Shown here: piece after piece, positions 5,542 to 7,711 of the stretch | How the letters are laid out: the number at the start of each line of letters is the position of its first letter | Numbering within the stretch: position 1 is the stretch's first letter | NCBI GenBank assembly: GCA_964370315.1 | Contig: CAYJIS010000062.1 | Span: forward strand, 1 to 7,711 | Source of the DNA: CAYJFX01 sp964370315 | GTDB taxonomy: Bacteria > Spirochaetota > Spirochaetia > Treponematales > Treponemataceae | Direction of reading: 5' to 3' | Length of the DNA stretch: 7,711 bases | Made by a program: the position numbers and the translations under genes | The notes under the pieces: generated by a model | Database searches by the model: none | Told to the model about the DNA's origin: nothing | Seen by the model: only the letters and a program-made list of their open reading frames with translations

Positions 5542-7517
5542 TAATTAACACAGTGGTTATAGTATTAAAACAAAACATTAGTGAAGAAGATAAGGTAAAC
5601 TTAAAATCTTTTTTAGAAAAACACAAGTTTAGAGTAAATGAAATTAAAGGCGAAGAAAATACTATTTTTGGCGCAGTAGGGCACTTATCGATCGATCCGC
5701 GAGAAGTAGAGTTAATTCATGGTGTTGCACAGGTAATTCCAATTTCAAAGCCGTACAAAATGGCAAGTAGGGAGTTTAAAAAAGACAACACTGTAATTGA
5801 GATTCCAAACAATCGTGGACAAATTATACGCATTGGAGGAAATCGTTTTACAACCATAGCAGGACCCTGTGCTGTTGAAAACAAAGAGCAAATTTTCGAA
5901 GTTGCACGTCGTGTTGCAGCAGCAGGTGCTGTAATGCTTCGTGGTGGTGCATATAAGCCTAGAACATCTCCTTACGCATTTCAAGGTATGGGAGCGGAAG
6001 GTGTAAAAATCTTAAAAGAAGCAGGTGAAAAGTATGGCCTGCCTGTTGCAACTGAAATAGTATCTGCAGATTATATTCCTGAAATGATAGATTATATCGA
6101 TGTTTATCAAATTGGTGCTCGCAATATGCAAAACTTCGAGTTATTAAAAAAAGTAGGTGCACTTGGAAAACCGGTTATTCTTAAAAGAGGACTATCTGCA
6201 ACAATTGACGAGTGGTTAATGGCTGCGGAATACTTATTGTCATCTGGCACCGATAATGTAATTCTTTGTGAAAGGGGTATTAGAACATACGAAACAGCAA
6301 CAAGAAATACTCTCGATATTTCGGCGATTCCAGTAGTGCAAGCATTAACTCATTTACCTGTTATTGTTGACCCTAGTCATGCAATAGGAATTAGAGATAA
6401 AGTTCCACCTTTGGCACTTGCGGCTGTAGCCTCAGGCGCAGATGGAATAATAGTAGAGGTTCACTGTAATCCAGAAAAGGCTTTTTCAGATGGAGCTCAA
6501 AGTTTATATCCAGAACAATTCGAAAAACTTATGAGAGATGTTGATGTTTTAGCTCCTGTTGTAGGAAGGGAAACAATTCGCATTCGAGAAAAAGAAGTAA
6601 TAGCAGACACTAAGGAAACAACAGAAAATAATGGAGAAAAAATACGCTGTGCTTTTTCTGGTTCTATGGGTGCGTATGCAGAACAAGCTGGTTTGCGTTA
6701 TTTTGACAATGCAGCTCAGATGGTGCCATATACAAATTTTAGAAAGGCTTTACATGCAGTTCAAGATGGACAAGTTGATTGTGCCGTAATTCCAATAGAG
6801 AATTCACTTGCAGGTTCAGTATATGAAAATTATGATAATTTAATTCGTTTTGCTGATATACATATTGTTGGTAGCATAAAGCTACGAATAGAACATTCAC
6901 TTTTAGTTTGCAAAGGAGCGAGTCTAGATTCAATAAAAACAGTGTATTCTCATCCTCAAGGATTAAGCCAATGTTCTCGTTTTCTTGAAGAAAACTCTTC
7001 ATGGGAACTTGTAGACTGTGATTCAACATCACTTGCTGCACAAACAGTACTTAAAAAGAATTCACTTGATTGTGCAGCTATTGCTTCGGTTAAAGCTGCA
7101 AAAGATTTAGAAGTATTAAAATCTGGAATTGAAGATGACCCTAGAAACTATACACGGTTTTTAATTGTTCAAGCAACAAATGATGCAATGTCTAATAAAC
7201 AAATCCCATCTATTGCTGAAGAAAACGGTGGTACGTTTATGGCTACTATTGCCTTTATCGCAAAAAATGAAAGTGGGTCATTGCATGAGTGTTTAGGTGT
7301 ATTAAAAGAAATGAACTTAAATATGTCTCGATTAGAATCACGCCCTGTTCAAGGACAACCATGGCAATACATCTTTTATGTAGATATTGAACTTACTAAC
7401 GATGGTAAAAACATTGCTAAAAATGAATGTGAAGATTTAATACATAAAACACTCGATAAGCTCAACAGAGCAGCTGACAAAGTGCATTTTCTTGGAATGT
7501 ATGCTCAAAGTAACTAA
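5517..7517 (+). CDS. aroF-pheA: Fused DAHP synthase / prephenate dehydratase
   Basis: The 666-aa cytoplasmic enzyme should condense phosphoenolpyruvate with erythrose 4-phosphate, and convert prephenate to phenylpyruvate for phenylalanine. The domains in order are as follows. Residues 13-85 are a ferredoxin-like regulatory domain. Residues 100-350 are a type I-beta DAHP synthase with IAGPCAVEN (114-122), RGGAYKPRTSPYAFQGMG (142-159), IGARNMQNF (199-207), DPSH (285-288) and EVH (314-316). The metal ligands Cys118, His288, Glu314 and Asp325 keep exactly the spacing of Thermotoga maritima Cys102/His272/Glu298/Asp309. Residues 376-555 are prephenate dehydratase with FSGSMGAYAE, IPIENSLAGSV (425-435), SHPQGLSQC (478-486) and catalytic TRF (546-548). 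Residues 572-660 are an ACT domain with GSLHECLGVL and ESRP (607-610), the phenylalanine site. No chorismate mutase is seen. The ATG at 5517 has AAGGAG 6 nt upstream; GTG at 5553 aligns with the family's usual first residue but has no such site. It is likely the last gene of the thrA operon. Confidence 0.95.
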   Translation: MCIIHCTLLINTVVIVLKQNISEEDKVNLKSFLEKHKFRVNEIKGEENTIFGAVGHLSIDPREVELIHGVAQVIPISKPYKMASREFKKDNTVIEIPNNRGQIIRIGGNRFTTIAGPCAVENKEQIFEVARRVAAAGAVMLRGGAYKPRTSPYAFQGMGAEGVKILKEAGEKYGLPVATEIVSADYIPEMIDYIDVYQIGARNMQNFELLKKVGALGKPVILKRGLSATIDEWLMAAEYLLSSGTDNVILCERGIRTYETATRNTLDISAIPVVQALTHLPVIVDPSHAIGIRDKVPPLALAAVASGADGIIVEVHCNPEKAFSDGAQSLYPEQFEKLMRDVDVLAPVVGRETIRIREKEVIADTKETTENNGEKIRCAFSGSMGAYAEQAGLRYFDNAAQMVPYTNFRKALHAVQDGQVDCAVIPIENSLAGSVYENYDNLIRFADIHIVGSIKLRIEHSLLVCKGASLDSIKTVYSHPQGLSQCSRFLEENSSWELVDCDSTSLAAQTVLKKNSLDCAAIASVKAAKDLEVLKSGIEDDPRNYTRFLIVQATNDAMSNKQIPSIAEENGGTFMATIAFIAKNESGSLHECLGVLKEMNLNMSRLESRPVQGQPWQYIFYVDIELTNDGKNIAKNECEDLIHKTLDKLNRAADKVHFLGMYAQSN

Positions 7518-7587
7518 TGCTGGGAGTCTTTAATAGTATTTTTTCATTCTAGTATGCTATTTATACTAAAGGATACACAAATAAAAC

Positions 7588-7626
7588 AAAAGCATGCACA
7601 TTCTTATTGTTATGTGCGTGCTTTTT
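7588..7626 (+). terminator. Rho-independent terminator of the thrA-aroF-pheA operon
   Basis: A 14-bp stem pairs 7588-7601 with 7612-7625 (AAAAGCATGCACAT with ATGTGCGTGCTTTT, one G-T pair) around a 10-nt loop. It ends in T's (7622-7626, then GTTT). An A-rich left flank means that it could also work on the other strand. It lies 70 bp past the stop codon; the AT-rich stretch 7518-7587 holds no gene. Confidence 0.9.
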
Positions 7627-7663
7627 GTTTCTGCTGATTACACAAATAAAATGATTAATGTAC

Positions 7664-7692
7664 TTGACAAAAAGTATAAAAAAGTGTAAATT
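7664..7692 (+). promoter_or_regulatory. Sigma-70 promoter for a gene beyond the right edge
   Basis: TTGACA (7664-7669), a 17-bp spacer and TAAATT (7687-7692). It follows the operon terminator and points right; transcription would start near 7699. No start codon with a ribosome binding site is visible before the window ends. Confidence 0.6.
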
Positions 7693-7711
7693 CACTGGAC
7701 AATAACAATTT

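Noticed and set aside
5268..5626. Three overlapping minus-strand frames of 66-95 codons across the GC-rich spacer
   Set aside because: They overlap each other and both flanking genes, and their openness follows from the repeat's composition; the nucleotide element itself is the likelier entity.
1..7711. tRNA or rRNA genes and insertion sequences
   Set aside because: No tRNA-like cloverleaf, rRNA segment, transposase reading frame or transposon terminal repeats with target duplication were seen.

Overview
The window looks like chromosomal DNA of a spirochaete, most probably a Treponema. The body is AT-rich and carries strong AAGGAG-type ribosome binding sites. It has two predicted lipoproteins, one of the formylglycine-generating-enzyme (FGE-sulfatase) fold that treponemes often carry, and several odd, higher-GC intergenic repeats. 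The genus call is an inference from gene content and style; no rRNA or other marker gene is present.

Layout. Positions 1-635 are a perfect copy of 2247-2881: a promoter plus the first 172 codons of thrA (aspartokinase/homoserine dehydrogenase). The left copy breaks at 635/636 and continues into unrelated sequence, leaving a 184-codon pseudogene. From 636 to 785 there is what looks like a minus-strand fragment of a membrane transporter, cut at the same junction. A near-consensus sigma-70 promoter (959-988) then drives a 310-aa FGE-fold lipoprotein (1125-2057). The last ~130 bp of that gene change abruptly in base composition, and a strong terminator follows (2079-2112). Two related short repeats in opposite orientation (875-917 and 2152-2194) flank the lipoprotein unit.

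Positions 2314-7626 look like one operon. It holds full-length thrA (823 aa), a small lipoprotein of unknown function (155 aa), and a 666-aa fusion of DAHP synthase with prephenate dehydratase, and it ends in a terminator at 7588-7626. thrA supplies aspartyl phosphate and homoserine for the threonine/methionine/lysine branches. The fusion carries out the first step of the shikimate pathway and the prephenate-to-phenylpyruvate step of phenylalanine synthesis, with a regulatory domain at each end. A GC-rich, foldable repeat (5363-5482) and a 10-bp palindrome over the start codon lie just upstream of the fusion gene. A promoter at 7664-7692 points out of the window.

The observations most worth following are: (i) the perfect 635-bp repeat, which predicts a 2246-bp tandem duplication or an assembly fault; (ii) the compositional break at the end of the lipoprotein gene, which resembles the variable cassette of a diversity-generating retroelement target, although no template or reverse transcriptase is visible here; (iii) an in-frame palindromic insertion that appears to have given the DAHP synthase fusion a new start codon; and (iv) the fusion itself. 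The core metabolic genes are otherwise ordinary members of known families.
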